64,000 nt of DNA, taken from assembly GCA_016721845.1 (NCBI GenBank), contig JADKHK010000007.1, forward strand, positions 62,001-126,000. Direction: 5' to 3'. The notes beneath the pieces were generated by a model, which was not told where the DNA came from, ran no database searches, and saw nothing but the letters and a program-made list of their open reading frames with translations. Positions 47,304-54,821 of this stretch are shown here, in pieces (position 1 is the stretch's first letter; every line of letters starts with the position of its first letter). The DNA is from Lysobacterales bacterium (lineage in GTDB: Bacteria; Pseudomonadota; Gammaproteobacteria; Xanthomonadales; Ahniellaceae). The position numbers and the translations under genes are program-made.

Positions 47304-47720
47304 ATGAACGAACCCATGACGATCCCAACGGACGCCGTCGAGCTGTGCGCGCAGCTGCAGTCGGGTGTGTCGATTCCGCCGGGCGAACGGCCGCTGGGCG
47401 AGGCGATCGCCGAAGTGCTGGGGCTTCCGCCGGCCCTGCGCGCCGACGTCTTCGCGCAGCGCGTGCACGAGATCGCGGCCTGGGTCGCCGCGCATCATCC
47501 GGAGCGTCCGTGGACCTGCGAGTACTACCGCGGCACCGATGCATCGCACGTGTTCCGGGGTGGTGTCGGACATTCGCTGGTGATCGATCCCGAGGGGCGG
47601 CTCTGGCGCGCGCGCAGCTACGAGGATTTCGACACGACCTACGACATCACCCCGCAGACCTGCACCATCGCCACGCTGACGCCGCTGTACCCGCAGATGC
47701 GCGAGTACCGGCCGCGATGA
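47304..47720 (+). CDS. Uncharacterised protein upstream of glycosyltransferase
   Basis: The 138-residue protein has a helical N-terminal half and a beta-rich C-terminal half (CEYYRGTDASHVFRGGVGHSLVIDPEGRLWRARS). No domain was recognised and there is no export signal. A second in-frame ATG lies at 47316. Its stop overlaps the glycosyltransferase start (ATGA), so the two are coupled. Confidence 0.65.
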   Translation: MNEPMTIPTDAVELCAQLQSGVSIPPGERPLGEAIAEVLGLPPALRADVFAQRVHEIAAWVAAHHPERPWTCEYYRGTDASHVFRGGVGHSLVIDPEGRLWRARSYEDFDTTYDITPQTCTIATLTPLYPQMREYRPR

Positions 47721-48484
47721 ATTCATCCGTGCGCCTGCCCGTCACCGGGGTCGTCATCGCCCTCAATGAAGCCGATCGCATCGGTCGCTGCATCGCGTCG
47801 CTGCTGCAGGTGTGCACGCGCGTGGTCGTGCTCGATTCCGGATCGAGCGATGACACGGCTGCAGTCGCGCGCGCGGCGGGTGCCGAGGTCCTGCATCAGG
47901 ACTGGCTCGGCTTCGCCGGCCAGAAGAATGCCGCGATCGCGCAGGCGCGCACCGACTGGGTGTTGCTGCTCGATGCCGACGAATGGTTCGAGCCCGACGC
48001 GCTCGCGCAGCTCGATGCGTTCCTGCGCAGCGACCGCATCGCCGCGGCTGACGCTTGGGAACTGCCGCGCCGCACGATCTTCCTCGGACGTCCGCTACGC
48101 CATGGCGGCTGGGGCCGCGAATGGTTGCCGCGCCTGTTCCGAAGTGAGCTGCGTTATCGCCCGGACACGGTGCATGAGCGCCTCGATCTCGACGGCCGTC
48201 GCAGCGACAGCCTCGATGTCCGTTTCGAACACGTGCCGGTGCGCGATCTCGACGAGCACTACCGCAAGCTCGCGCGTTACGCCGCGCTCTGGGCCGAAGG
48301 TCGCGCCGCACTCGGCAAACGCGCCGGCTTCCTCGACCTGTACACGCACCCTTTGTTCTATCTGCTGAAGAACTATCTGCTGCGCGGCGGTTTTCTCGAT
48401 GGTCGCGAAGGCGCGGTGTTCCATCTCGCTTACGCCGGCTACACCCACGCAAAATACGCGCGACTGTGGGCACGTTCGCGATAG
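47717..48484 (+). CDS. Family 2 glycosyltransferase (WaaE/KdtX-like)
   Basis: The 255-residue protein starts with the GT2 fold strand VTGVVIALNEADRIGRCIASL, the nucleotide-binding LDSGSSDDT, and the metal-binding LLLDADEWFEP (DxD). The sequence LGFAGQKNAAIAQARTDW and the C-terminal LDLYTHPLFYLLKNYLLRGGFLDG are typical of the WaaE/KdtX-like enzymes that add a sugar to the lipopolysaccharide inner core. Acceptor and sugar donor are inferred from family only. It converges on the integron integrase gene. Confidence 0.88.
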   Translation: MNSSVRLPVTGVVIALNEADRIGRCIASLLQVCTRVVVLDSGSSDDTAAVARAAGAEVLHQDWLGFAGQKNAAIAQARTDWVLLLDADEWFEPDALAQLDAFLRSDRIAAADAWELPRRTIFLGRPLRHGGWGREWLPRLFRSELRYRPDTVHERLDLDGRRSDSLDVRFEHVPVRDLDEHYRKLARYAALWAEGRAALGKRAGFLDLYTHPLFYLLKNYLLRGGFLDGREGAVFHLAYAGYTHAKYARLWARSR

Positions 48485-48526
48485 GGCACGGGCAAGGTCG
48501 CGGGCGCCGTCGCGCGATCCATCGCA

Positions 48527-49555
48527 TCACCCGCGGTCGAGCGGGCTCAGCAGTCCCGCCGGGCCACGGTTCAGCACATGCGTGTAGATCTGCGTCGTCG
48601 CGAGGTCGCTGTGTCCGAGCAGTTCCTGCACGGTGCGGATGTCGGCACCGGATTCGAGCAGGTGCGTGGCGAAGCAGTGGCGCAAGGTGTGGCAACTGGC
48701 GCCACGATCGATGCCGGCCTTGTTCAGGGCGCGCTTGAAGGCGCGTTGCAGCAGGTCGGGATCGAGATGATGACGGCGCTCGATGCCCAGGCGCGGGTCG
48801 ATGCTGCGCGAGGCCGCCGGGAACACGTATTGCCACCCGGTTTCCTGTGCCGCGTTCGGGTACTTGCGCGCCAGCGCATGCGGCAGGAACACCGCGCCAC
48901 GGCCGTCGCGCAGGTCCGCGGCATGCGTGGCGAGCGCGCGTGCGACCGCATCTCGCAGCGGTTCGCGCAACTGTTGCGGCAGCATCGTCATGCGGTCCTT
49001 CGCGCCCTTGCCGTCGCGCACGACGATGTGGCCGCGCTCGAAGTCGATGTCCTTCACGCGCAGGCGCACGCATTCGCTGACGCGCATGCCGGTGCCGTAA
49101 AGCAGGCGGATCATCGCCGCATAGGCCGGTTCCAGCGCGGCGAGCACGCGCCGCACTTCGCCGACACTCATCACCACCGGCAGTCGCGCCGGCCGTTTCG
49201 CGCGCACCACCGATTCCATCCACGGCAATTGCACGCCCAGCACCTCGCGATACAGGAACAGCAAGGCCGCCAAGGCCTGGTTCTGCGTGGACGCCGCGAC
49301 ATCACCCTCGACCGCGAGCCGCGAAAGAAACGCCTCGACCTCGGGTCCGCCCATCTCGCGCGGGTGGCGCTTGCCGTTCGCGAGGATGAAGCGGCGGATC
49401 CAGCCGCAATACGCCGCCTCGGTCTTCAGGCTGTAGTGCTTCACGCGAATGCGATCGCGCACCTGGTCCAGCAAGCGCGGCGCCGACCCGCCACCGCCCG
49501 CTGCGGACATCGCCGACGCACCCGTTATCCCGACGCCACGGTCGCGATAAGACAT
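48527..49555 (-). CDS. intI: Integron integrase IntI
   Basis: A 342-residue tyrosine recombinase of the integron type. The catalytic residues are present: Arg in LLYGTGMRVSEC, His and Arg in HTLRHCFATHLL, His in LLGHSDLATTQ and the nucleophile Tyr in IYTHVL. The IntI-specific extra segment is visible at about residues 205-250 (ALARKYPNAAQETGWQYVFPA, then SIDPRLGIERRHHLDP), absent from XerC/D. The C-terminus ends GPAGLLSPLD, also typical. The start at 49555 has GGAG upstream. It is transcribed away from the cassette array, as in most integrons, and appears intact, so it could act on attI and attC sites here. Confidence 0.95.
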   Translation of the reverse strand: MSYRDRGVGITGASAMSAAGGGGSAPRLLDQVRDRIRVKHYSLKTEAAYCGWIRRFILANGKRHPREMGGPEVEAFLSRLAVEGDVAASTQNQALAALLFLYREVLGVQLPWMESVVRAKRPARLPVVMSVGEVRRVLAALEPAYAAMIRLLYGTGMRVSECVRLRVKDIDFERGHIVVRDGKGAKDRMTMLPQQLREPLRDAVARALATHAADLRDGRGAVFLPHALARKYPNAAQETGWQYVFPAASRSIDPRLGIERRHHLDPDLLQRAFKRALNKAGIDRGASCHTLRHCFATHLLESGADIRTVQELLGHSDLATTQIYTHVLNRGPAGLLSPLDRG

Positions 49556-49720
49556 ATCCCTACTCCATCAACGGACATGCCCACATCATCGTCCACGTCC
49601 CGCGCCAAGACCTCAGTGCAAGTCGTGATTCCCACTGCGAAATTTCTTGACCCGCTCCTACCACCCGGCACAGACTCGACCGCATATCCCGACGCTTCCG
49701 TCGGAGAATTGGCGTTAGAT
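49556..49720 (+). other. Integron attI region and first crossover point
   Basis: The 158 bp between intI and the first cassette hold no gene. The region ends in a hairpin CCGACG-CTTC-CGTCGG, AGAATTGGC and the core GTTAGAT (49714-49720), matching GTTRRRY. Its position makes it attI, or attI joined to the end of a lost cassette. No convincing cassette promoter was identified: TTGACC at 49647 lacks a well-spaced -10 box. Confidence 0.65.
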
Positions 49721-49725
49721 CACTC

Positions 49726-50207
49726 GTGGCCGTCTCCTGGAACTCGCTAACTTGCACGCCGGATGCCGAGGCTCTTAGCGAGCTCCGGTCGTCTTGGTCT
49801 TGGCTGCTGTCGTCGCCTATCGAGCCCGTGCTTTTCCATCTTCGGGGATGTCTTCTTCCGCGCGGGTTCCGCAAGCGGTCTATTGGCTCAACACCGGCAC
49901 CGGCGAGATTGCGAAGGTGTCTGAAACGCTGGCTGAGTTTCAGGAGTTGCTTGGCTCCGAGAAATCCGCCGAATGGTTCCTACCGACGCTCGTTGAAAAG
50001 CTGCACGCCGCTGGAAAGGTTCCAGCATCCGGCCAGTGCTATACCTATGCCGTCATGCCGGTCTTCGCGGAAGGGAAGTTCGAAGAATGGAACTTCAAAC
50101 CTGTGCCAGTGCGCGAGCACTTCGCGGTCACGGCAAAAGTGTTGAAGGAAATCGCCAATCTTCCCAACGGGGCGAGCGTGCGCCCTCAGCATCGCGGAGT
50201 GATCTAA
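49726..50207 (+). pseudogene. Cassette 1: DUF1851 (Tdi1-C-like) protein, two frameshifts
   Basis: Starts as GTG 5 bp after the crossover core and ends in TAA within the attC core. Translated in pieces it reads ELRSSWSWLLSSPIEPVL, then SIFGDVFFRAGSA, then AVYWLNTGTGEIAKV... to LPNGASVRPQHRGVI. This is the pattern of DUF1851, the C-terminal domain named after the type VI secretion immunity protein Tdi1. Joining the pieces needs removal of one base in the T4 run at 49832-49835 and one near 49873. Either the gene is broken or these are consensus errors. Confidence 0.7.
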
Positions 50208-50216
50208 CTATGTGCT

Positions 50217-50229
50217 ATGGACTCCTCCC
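50217..50229. repeat. Inverted repeat, transposase-distal end of the IS
   Basis: ATGGACTCCTCCC is identical to the complement of 51646-51658. It starts 8 bp after the attC left core. Confidence 0.8.
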
Positions 50230-50340
50230 CTACGTCAACCTGATTGATCCTGTTCTGCTTCATCACGGGTGGATCGGTGCAAGCGTCTATCCGTCCTCGA
50301 AGTGGCGGGATCATCCGCCGGGACATCATGGAATCCGCAG

Positions 50341-50400
50341 GTGTGGGGCCTATCGTTCAAGCGACCTCGAGGGTCGACATAGTTATCGGCCTTGCCACAC
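50341..50400 (-). ncRNA. Bridge-RNA/seekRNA-like target loop of the IS1111 element
   Basis: Read on the minus strand, these 60 nt fold as an outer stem (GTGTGG/CCACAC and GGCC/GGCC plus AT/AT), an 8 x 8 nt internal loop, and an inner hairpin CGACC-CTCGA-GGTCG. The 5' arm of the loop is AACTATGT; the 3' arm is CTTGAACG. In IS1111 elements the guide RNA is encoded downstream of the transposase, which is where this lies. The 5' arm equals the attC sequence flanking the element (TAACTATGT at 50205-50213), and the 3' arm is complementary to the TTCAAG on its other side. The full RNA probably extends over much of 50230-50495; a donor-binding loop was not identified. Confidence 0.7.
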
Positions 50401-50495
50401 CGCGGCCGAGCCGCTGGTGATGAGGTTGATCTGATCGATCCGTTGACGTGCCGCTCTGTGGTGAAAGGGTGTGGTGCGTTGACTGCGGGTATCGA

Positions 50496-51575
50496 TCAGG
50501 CGCTGGTCATCACGATCTCCTGATCGAAGCGTTTGCCGTAGTCGGCATCGAAGCTGCGTGCGTGGTGCCACGTCGCCCAGATGATGCGCACCATTTTGTT
50601 CGCAAGGCCGACTGCCGCCTTGTTGAAGCCGCGGCGTTCGGCGAGCGCGACCGCCCAGGCGCGCAAACGATCGAGCGGCTTGCCCGCAGCCTGCGCACGT
50701 TTTGCCGCCGCGAGTACCGCACGCGCCCTTGAATCAGCAGCGTGCGGCAATACACGTCGCCGCACTTGCTCATGCGCCCCAGTTGTCGCGTCGATCCGCT
50801 CGAATGCTCCTTTGGCGTGAAGCCGAGCCAGCTCGACAGCACGCGACCATTCTTGAAGCGATGAATGTCGCCGACCGATGCGCGCACTGCCGTTGCCGTG
50901 ACCCAGCCGATGGTCGGCAACTTCTCCAGATCGGCGATCACGCGATCGTCCTTCGCTGTCGACGCGAGTGCACGATCGGCGTCGACGACGCGTTGTTCGA
51001 GTGCGCGAATCTCATCGAGCAGCGATGCGATCAGATCGCGCATGCGCTGATCGAGTGCCTCGTGACCAAGCGCCGTGCGCATCGCCTGCTGGCCACGCTC
51101 GGCGCCTTCGGGAATCACGATGCCGAATTCGCGCAGCAAGCCGCGCGCGAGATTGATGCGTGCCGTGCGCGTCTCTTGCCACTGCTGACGCGCACGATGC
51201 AGCAACTGGATCACCTGCTGCAGCTCGGTCTTGATCGGCACCGGCTTCAGGTCGATGGCACGCGCCGCTTCGATCATCGCCAGGCAATCCGCAGCGTCGG
51301 TCTTGCTGCGCCGCACATAGGGGCCGCACGTACTGCGCCGGAAGCAGCGTCACCTGATGACCCAGCGCACTCAGCCAGCGGCCGAAATGATGCGCCGAGC
51401 CGCAGGCTTCCATCACCACCCGCACCGGTGCACGGTTCTGCCAGAACGCGATGAACTGCGCACGCGACAGCCGATGTGAATCGATTGCCCTGCCGTCCTG
51501 ATCAACGGCGAGCACCTGGAACACCGACTTCGCGAGGTCGATGGCGATGGTGGCGACAGCGGGATTACACTTCAT
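50496..51575 (-). pseudogene. IS110/IS1111-type transposase, two frameshifts
   Basis: The start at 51575 follows GGAGGAG. The DEDD RuvC-like domain has the Asp in TIAIDLAKSVFQV, the Glu in VVMEACGSAHHF and the Asp pair in RRSKTDAADCLAM. The C-terminal Tnp_20 domain reads LEKLPTIGWVTATAVRA, SSWLGFTPKEHSSG and QLGRMSKCGDVYCRTLLIQG. The frame breaks at the G4 run 51318-51321 (one base too many) and at the C3 run 50726-50728 (one too few). Corrected, the protein would have about 359 residues and end FDQEIVMTSA. It is inactive as written unless these are consensus errors. Confidence 0.85.
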
Positions 51576-51645
51576 GGCGGACTCCTCCGGCGGTGACTGA
51601 TGCCTCAACACCTTCAGACTGGCACTTCGATGCCGATGCCGCGCC

Positions 51646-51658
51646 GGGAGGAGTCCAT
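51646..51658. repeat. Inverted repeat, transposase-proximal end of the IS
   Basis: GGGAGGAGTCCAT is the complement of 50217-50229. The attC right half begins within a few bases of it. Confidence 0.8.
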
Positions 51659-51716
51659 CCCATCATTCAAGCCGACGTCGCTCCGCGACGCGGCTTAACT
51701 CAGGCGTTAGACACCA

Positions 51717-52022
51717 ATGCCAACCGTCTTCGTGTACGGGTTCAGAGGCAAGTACACCGGGTCTCCGGTGTACGACTATTCGCATCCCGAGCTCAACGCC
51801 ACGCACAAATGCATGCTCTTCCTGTCGCAAGAAAGCGATCAGAGCCAGATGCACCTAGCCGGAGCCGAGTGCCTGAAGTACGGCTTCGGCGAGTACGAAT
51901 TTTCCCGCGCGGGGAGGCTGGACATTGATTCGCTGAACACGGACACCTTTCGCGGCTTTTCGGGGTACTACGAAGAGGCCCTGAGCCAGGGTAGTGCGCT
52001 GGTCTTTTATCCCAATGCTTGA
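51717..52022 (+). CDS. Cassette 2 protein, uncharacterised
   Basis: A 101-residue protein with its ATG 4 bp after the GTTAGAC core and no ribosome-binding site, as usual for cassettes. The sequence (MPTVFVYGFRGKYTGSPVYDYSHPE and later GRLDIDSLNTDTFRGFSGYYEEAL) is not like any family I recognise. It has no export signal or membrane segment. The frame appears intact. Confidence 0.75.
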   Translation: MPTVFVYGFRGKYTGSPVYDYSHPELNATHKCMLFLSQESDQSQMHLAGAECLKYGFGEYEFSRAGRLDIDSLNTDTFRGFSGYYEEALSQGSALVFYPNA

Positions 52023-52047
52023 GGTTCGCGTGCATGGCCGCGTTAGC

Positions 52048-52134
52048 GTCTAATTATGTGTTCAAGCCGACCGCCGAGGAAGTTGCTCGCATCATCCAAA
52101 CACCGTCGCGCGGCGGCGGCATGACACGGCGTTA
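52048..52134 (+). other. attC2
   Basis: An 87-bp attC: left core GTCTAAT (one base off the expected GTCTAAC), then TATGTGTTCAAGCCGACCGCCG, a variable central loop, the complementary GCGCGGCGGCATGACACGGC arm and the right core GTTAGAT. The left part TAATTATGTGTTCAAGC is the best match to the target predicted from the IS guide-RNA loop. Confidence 0.85.
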
Positions 52135-52135
52135 G

Positions 52136-52660
52136 ATGGCATTTCTCGTGAACGACCCAACACAGAACTTTGCTACGGCCGCGCGAATATTCTGTTCGGG
52201 GGTTGAAAGCCCTCCTGGTGAGCCATCGAGCGAGGTGGTCGCTGCGCTCCCGGCATCTCATGCGCCTGTACCGGGCCGCACTCGAGCTTCCGGAGCGCTT
52301 CGAGGACTTCGACGCTCCGCGTGTTTCAGACGAGGAATGGAAAGTAGTGTTTCGTCGCTTCGGGTCACTTCCGTTCAACTACTACGCCGAGTGCTTCGAT
52401 CCCCTAACCGTCCCTTGCGAGGAACCTGTCGTCTCAGATCTTGCGGACGATCTCGCGGACATCTGGAGAGACATTAAGGCGGGTCTGGTGTTGTATGAGA
52501 CGGGGCACCCTGACGCAGCGGTCTGGGAATGGAAGCAGCATTTTCAGTTCCATTGGGGCATCACGCGGTCGGCGCGATGTATGCGCTGCATTGCTGGTTG
52601 GCGCAGAACCCGGACAAAATGCCATCTAACCAGCCGCTCCACCCCGACGCTTCGCGCGCA
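52136..52660 (+). pseudogene. Cassette 3: DUF5063-like protein, frameshifted
   Basis: Starts 1 bp after the core with MAFLVNDPTQNFATAARIF. It continues in another frame as LMRLYRAALELPERFEDF, FGSLPFNYYAECFDPL, VSDLADDLADIWRDIKAG and AVWEWKQHFQFHWG, and ends in the first frame as HHAVGAMYALHCWLAQNPDK. This order matches DUF5063 proteins, of unknown function. One indel lies near 52249-52260 and one at the G4 run 52555-52558, where a fifth G would restore the frame. The end is approximate because the last frame runs into attC3. Confidence 0.65.
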
Positions 52661-52722
52661 AGCGCGCTCAGCGCGGGCGAGCGCCAGCCTCCGCCGCGCG
52701 GCGGCATGACACGTCGTTAGAC
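52624..52722 (+). other. attC3
   Basis: A 99-bp attC: left core ATCTAAC (52624-52630), the exact complement of the cassette 3 leader core; an inverted-repeat-rich centre; GCGGCATGACACGTC; and right core GTTAGAC (52716-52722). The right half shares GGCGGCATGACACG with attC2. Confidence 0.88.
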
Positions 52723-52736
52723 CGCAGGGTGAATCA

Positions 52737-53276
52737 ATGCAGCTATCTCTGGACCAGGATTTGCAATCCGCAATGCGACGCACACACTTGGATGGCGCAC
52801 CTGGGGTCGCTGCCTCTGGCGCCGTGTGGCTAGTGTCTGCGGTAGTGTGTTTCGGATTGGGCGTGCCAAAAGCCGTGTGGGCTTTGTTGATCGGTGGAGC
52901 GCTCATTTCGCCCCTCAGCAATGTACTCAAGAAGCTGTTGGGTGCCCCCTCGGAAGCGAAGCCGAACAACGCACTCAACCATTTGGCGCTGGCCACCACG
53001 ATTTGGCTGATCGCCTGCTGCTTTATGGCCTTTGGCCTGTATCTGCACGACGAGACATGGTTCTTTCCGGCCATGATGCTGACGATCGGAAGTCGCTATC
53101 TGGTCTTTTCAATACTGTTCGGCCTAACGATCTATTGGGTTCTAGGCGGCCTGCTCATCGGCGCTGGTGCGTTAGCCTTCTACCTGTCGTCGCCGGCGTT
53201 GTACTCGGCGCTCGTCGGCGCAGCAGTCGAGATCGCTTTCGCAGTCATCCTCTTCTCCAGACTCTCACGCCATTGA
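52737..53276 (+). CDS. Cassette 4, first gene: multi-helix membrane protein (DUF7010-like)
   Basis: The 179-residue protein has about five transmembrane helices. It contains AVWLVSAVVCFGLGV, ALLIGGALISPLSNVLKKLLG and TWFFPAMMLTIGSRYLVFSILFGLTIYWV, a pattern resembling DUF7010 membrane proteins of unknown function. It starts 14 bp after the cassette core, and its stop overlaps the start of the following gene. Confidence 0.75.
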   Translation: MQLSLDQDLQSAMRRTHLDGAPGVAASGAVWLVSAVVCFGLGVPKAVWALLIGGALISPLSNVLKKLLGAPSEAKPNNALNHLALATTIWLIACCFMAFGLYLHDETWFFPAMMLTIGSRYLVFSILFGLTIYWVLGGLLIGAGALAFYLSSPALYSALVGAAVEIAFAVILFSRLSRH

Positions 53277-53998
53277 AAACCAACAAGTTCGCTTCATTGA
53301 TCCGCGCGATCGGGCTTTTCGGTTGTCTGGCAGCACAGTCTTCGACCTTTGCCGAAACGGCGAAGAGCGAAAACTATCCGCCCGTCGAACGTGCGTCCTT
53401 CCATCAGTTGGTCTTCGCAGACGACGACTTCGCGGTCCTCGACAATCTCTATCCGCCCGGTGGCGATTCCGGTTTTCATGCCCACTATCGCGACATCTTC
53501 TACGTCGTGATCCAGCCCGGACAGGGCGGCCGCAGCCAAAAAATTGGGGAGCCCATGGCTGCTGTGCCGAAGCCTGTCGCGGGAGACGCCGCATTTGGCG
53601 GCCTGGGCGGCGAACCTCGCCTTCATCGGGTGGTGAACGGTGACAAGAGCGCCGCCCAGTTCATCGTCGTCGAGTTGCGCCGCGCCAAACCTCTGGGAAG
53701 CACCGCTTCGTCGCGCGAGGACTCGAAGCGCTACACGCAGATTGCGGACAATCCTCGGCTGCGCGCTTGGCGCCTTGTCTTGGAACCAGGCCAGTCTACG
53801 GCGTCAATTTCGCAGATCGGCAAGGGCATCCGCATTGTCGTGCGCGGCGGCACCTTGAGCACCATTTCTCCCGGCATGCCTGACCAGATTTTGGCGTTGC
53901 GGTCTGGCGACTTTTCAGTTCAGTATCCCGGCTTCACGCGCGCACTCACCAACTCCGGCACCGAAGCGATTGAGTTGGTCGAGATGGAGCTGAAATAG
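53273..53998 (+). CDS. Cassette 4, second gene: exported bicupin-like protein
   Basis: The proposed TTG start overlaps the previous stop (TTGA) and gives 241 residues with a signal peptide (LKTNKFASLIRAIGLFGC, then AAQSSTFAE). Two cupin-like halves follow: FHQLVFADDDFAVLDNLYPPGG with GFHAHYRDIFYVV, and RAWRLVLEPGQSTASI with IRIVVRGGTLS. A histidine-containing first cupin could bind metal. Function unknown. No attC separates it from the preceding gene. Confidence 0.68.
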   Translation: MKTNKFASLIRAIGLFGCLAAQSSTFAETAKSENYPPVERASFHQLVFADDDFAVLDNLYPPGGDSGFHAHYRDIFYVVIQPGQGGRSQKIGEPMAAVPKPVAGDAAFGGLGGEPRLHRVVNGDKSAAQFIVVELRRAKPLGSTASSREDSKRYTQIADNPRLRAWRLVLEPGQSTASISQIGKGIRIVVRGGTLSTISPGMPDQILALRSGDFSVQYPGFTRALTNSGTEAIELVEMELK

Positions 53999-54019
53999 GA
54001 CCTCTGCCCACTCACCCAG

Positions 54020-54066
54020 CATTCAAGCCGACGCCTCTTCATTCCGGCGTCAGGCCTCGCAAGACG
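54020..54066 (+). other. Degenerate attC-like remnant
   Basis: CATTCAAGCCGACGCC and GGCGTCAGGC form the inner arms of an attC hairpin, almost identical to attC1 on the left side. Neither RYYYAAC nor GTTRRRY cores are present, so the site is probably dead. Confidence 0.5.
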
Positions 54067-54090
54067 TACCCTTGGCACACAGGAGTGACC

Positions 54091-54507
54091 ATGAAGATCA
54101 CCGTCTCGACCGTCGTTGCGGCTCCGTTGGACGTCGTCTGGGCTGCGTACACCACGCCCGATGACATCAAGGTCTGGAACGCGGCCTCGCCGGACTGGCA
54201 CACCACCGCGTCGACGGTGGATCTCAGGCCGGGCGGCAAGTTCTCTTCCCGGATGGAAGCCAAGGACGGATCCTTCGGATTCGATTTCGCGGGCGAGTAC
54301 ACGAACATCGTTCACCTCGAGCTGATCGAGTACGCGTTCGGCGAGCGCATTGGCAGAGTCGAGTTCAAGGAAGGCCCGGATGGCGTCACGGTGACCGTCA
54401 CCTTCGATGCCGAGCAGACCCATTCCGAAGAACAGCAACGTGGCGGCTGGCAAGCCATCCTGGACAGCTTCGCGCGCCACGTCTCGAGCAGGTTGGCCTC
54501 GCAGTAG
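54091..54507 (+). CDS. SRPBCC/AHSA1-like protein
   Basis: The 138-residue protein has the START/AHSA1 fold pattern: ITVSTVVAAPLDVVWAAYTTPDDIKVWN at the N-terminus, a central LRPGGKFSSRMEAKDGSFGFDFAGEYT, and the C-terminal helix GGWQAILDSFARHV. Such proteins bind hydrophobic ligands or assist Hsp90-like chaperones; the ligand is unknown. The start at 54091 has AGGAG 9 bases upstream. Confidence 0.85.
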   Translation: MKITVSTVVAAPLDVVWAAYTTPDDIKVWNAASPDWHTTASTVDLRPGGKFSSRMEAKDGSFGFDFAGEYTNIVHLELIEYAFGERIGRVEFKEGPDGVTVTVTFDAEQTHSEEQQRGGWQAILDSFARHVSSRLASQ

Positions 54508-54541
54508 CCGCGCCTGCCGCTGCTCAGCTCAAACGTCAGAC
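54508..54541 (+). other. Degenerate attC-like remnant
   Basis: GCTCAGCTCAAAC followed by GTCAGAC (54535-54541) resembles the attC right end CTTAACTCAGGC-GTTAGAC with a T-to-C change in the core. It lies just before the next small gene, as a cassette boundary would. Confidence 0.4.
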
Positions 54542-54551
54542 CGCACACGCA

Positions 54552-54821
54552 ATGGAGATCAAGATGGGTGCTGCATTCTGGGTGAAACGAATCCTGCTGG
54601 CGTTCGCCGTGGCGTTCTTTGTTCTTCTCGGCGCAGAGCTCGCGAAGGGACACTCGCAGATGGCGGCACTTCAATTTGCCGGGTTGTGGGGCGTTGCCAC
54701 CAGCGCGATCTTCACCCTCGCCAGCTACCGCCGCTACAGGCGCAATCCGGCATGCTGGCTTGGCGTCACCGCGAGGTCCGACAAACCAATCAAGCCGAAG
54801 CCGCTTCGCGGCGCGGCTTGA
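54552..54821 (+). CDS. Small membrane protein of a probable cassette
   Basis: The 89-residue protein has two hydrophobic helices (about residues 8-27 and 38-57) and a basic tail that runs into the attC remnant (KPIKPKPLRGAA is encoded by it). It starts about 10 bp after a degenerate core site. It may begin at the second Met (residue 5). Function unknown. Confidence 0.6.
   Translation: MEIKMGAAFWVKRILLAFAVAFFVLLGAELAKGHSQMAALQFAGLWGVATSAIFTLASYRRYRRNPACWLGVTARSDKPIKPKPLRGAA

Larger units (their letters stand above)
50209..51660 (-). mobile_element. IS110-family element, IS1111 type, inserted in attC
   Basis: A segment of about 1.45 kb lies between the two halves of attC1. It has 13-bp perfect inverted repeats set slightly inside the ends (50217-50229 and 51646-51658), a DEDD transposase on the minus strand, and a 280-bp non-coding stretch downstream of the transposase. 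Subterminal inverted repeats and the long 3' non-coding end are IS1111 features. Insertion of such elements into attC sites is known (the IS1111-attC group). Exact outer ends are uncertain by several bases. Confidence 0.85.
50202..51712 (+). other. attC1, interrupted by an insertion sequence
   Basis: The left core ATCTAAC (50202-50208) is the exact complement of the cassette 1 leader core GTTAGAT. After the insertion sequence the site resumes with ATTCAAGCCGACGTCGC, the complementary arm GCGACGCGGCTTAACTCAGG, and the right core GTTAGAC (51706-51712). The arms pair with one extrahelical A, as in known attC hairpins. The right half closely resembles attC sites of aadA-type cassettes. The interruption should stop normal excision of cassette 1. 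Confidence 0.85.

Noticed and set aside
49647..49690. TTGACC as the -35 box of the cassette promoter Pc
   Set aside because: No acceptable -10 hexamer lies 16-18 bp downstream; the nearest CATATC is about 30 bp away.
50217..50495. A donor-binding loop of the guide RNA
   Set aside because: Several hairpins are possible on the minus strand (for example around GGCGGATGATCCCGCC), but none showed convincing complementarity to both IS ends, so none is called.
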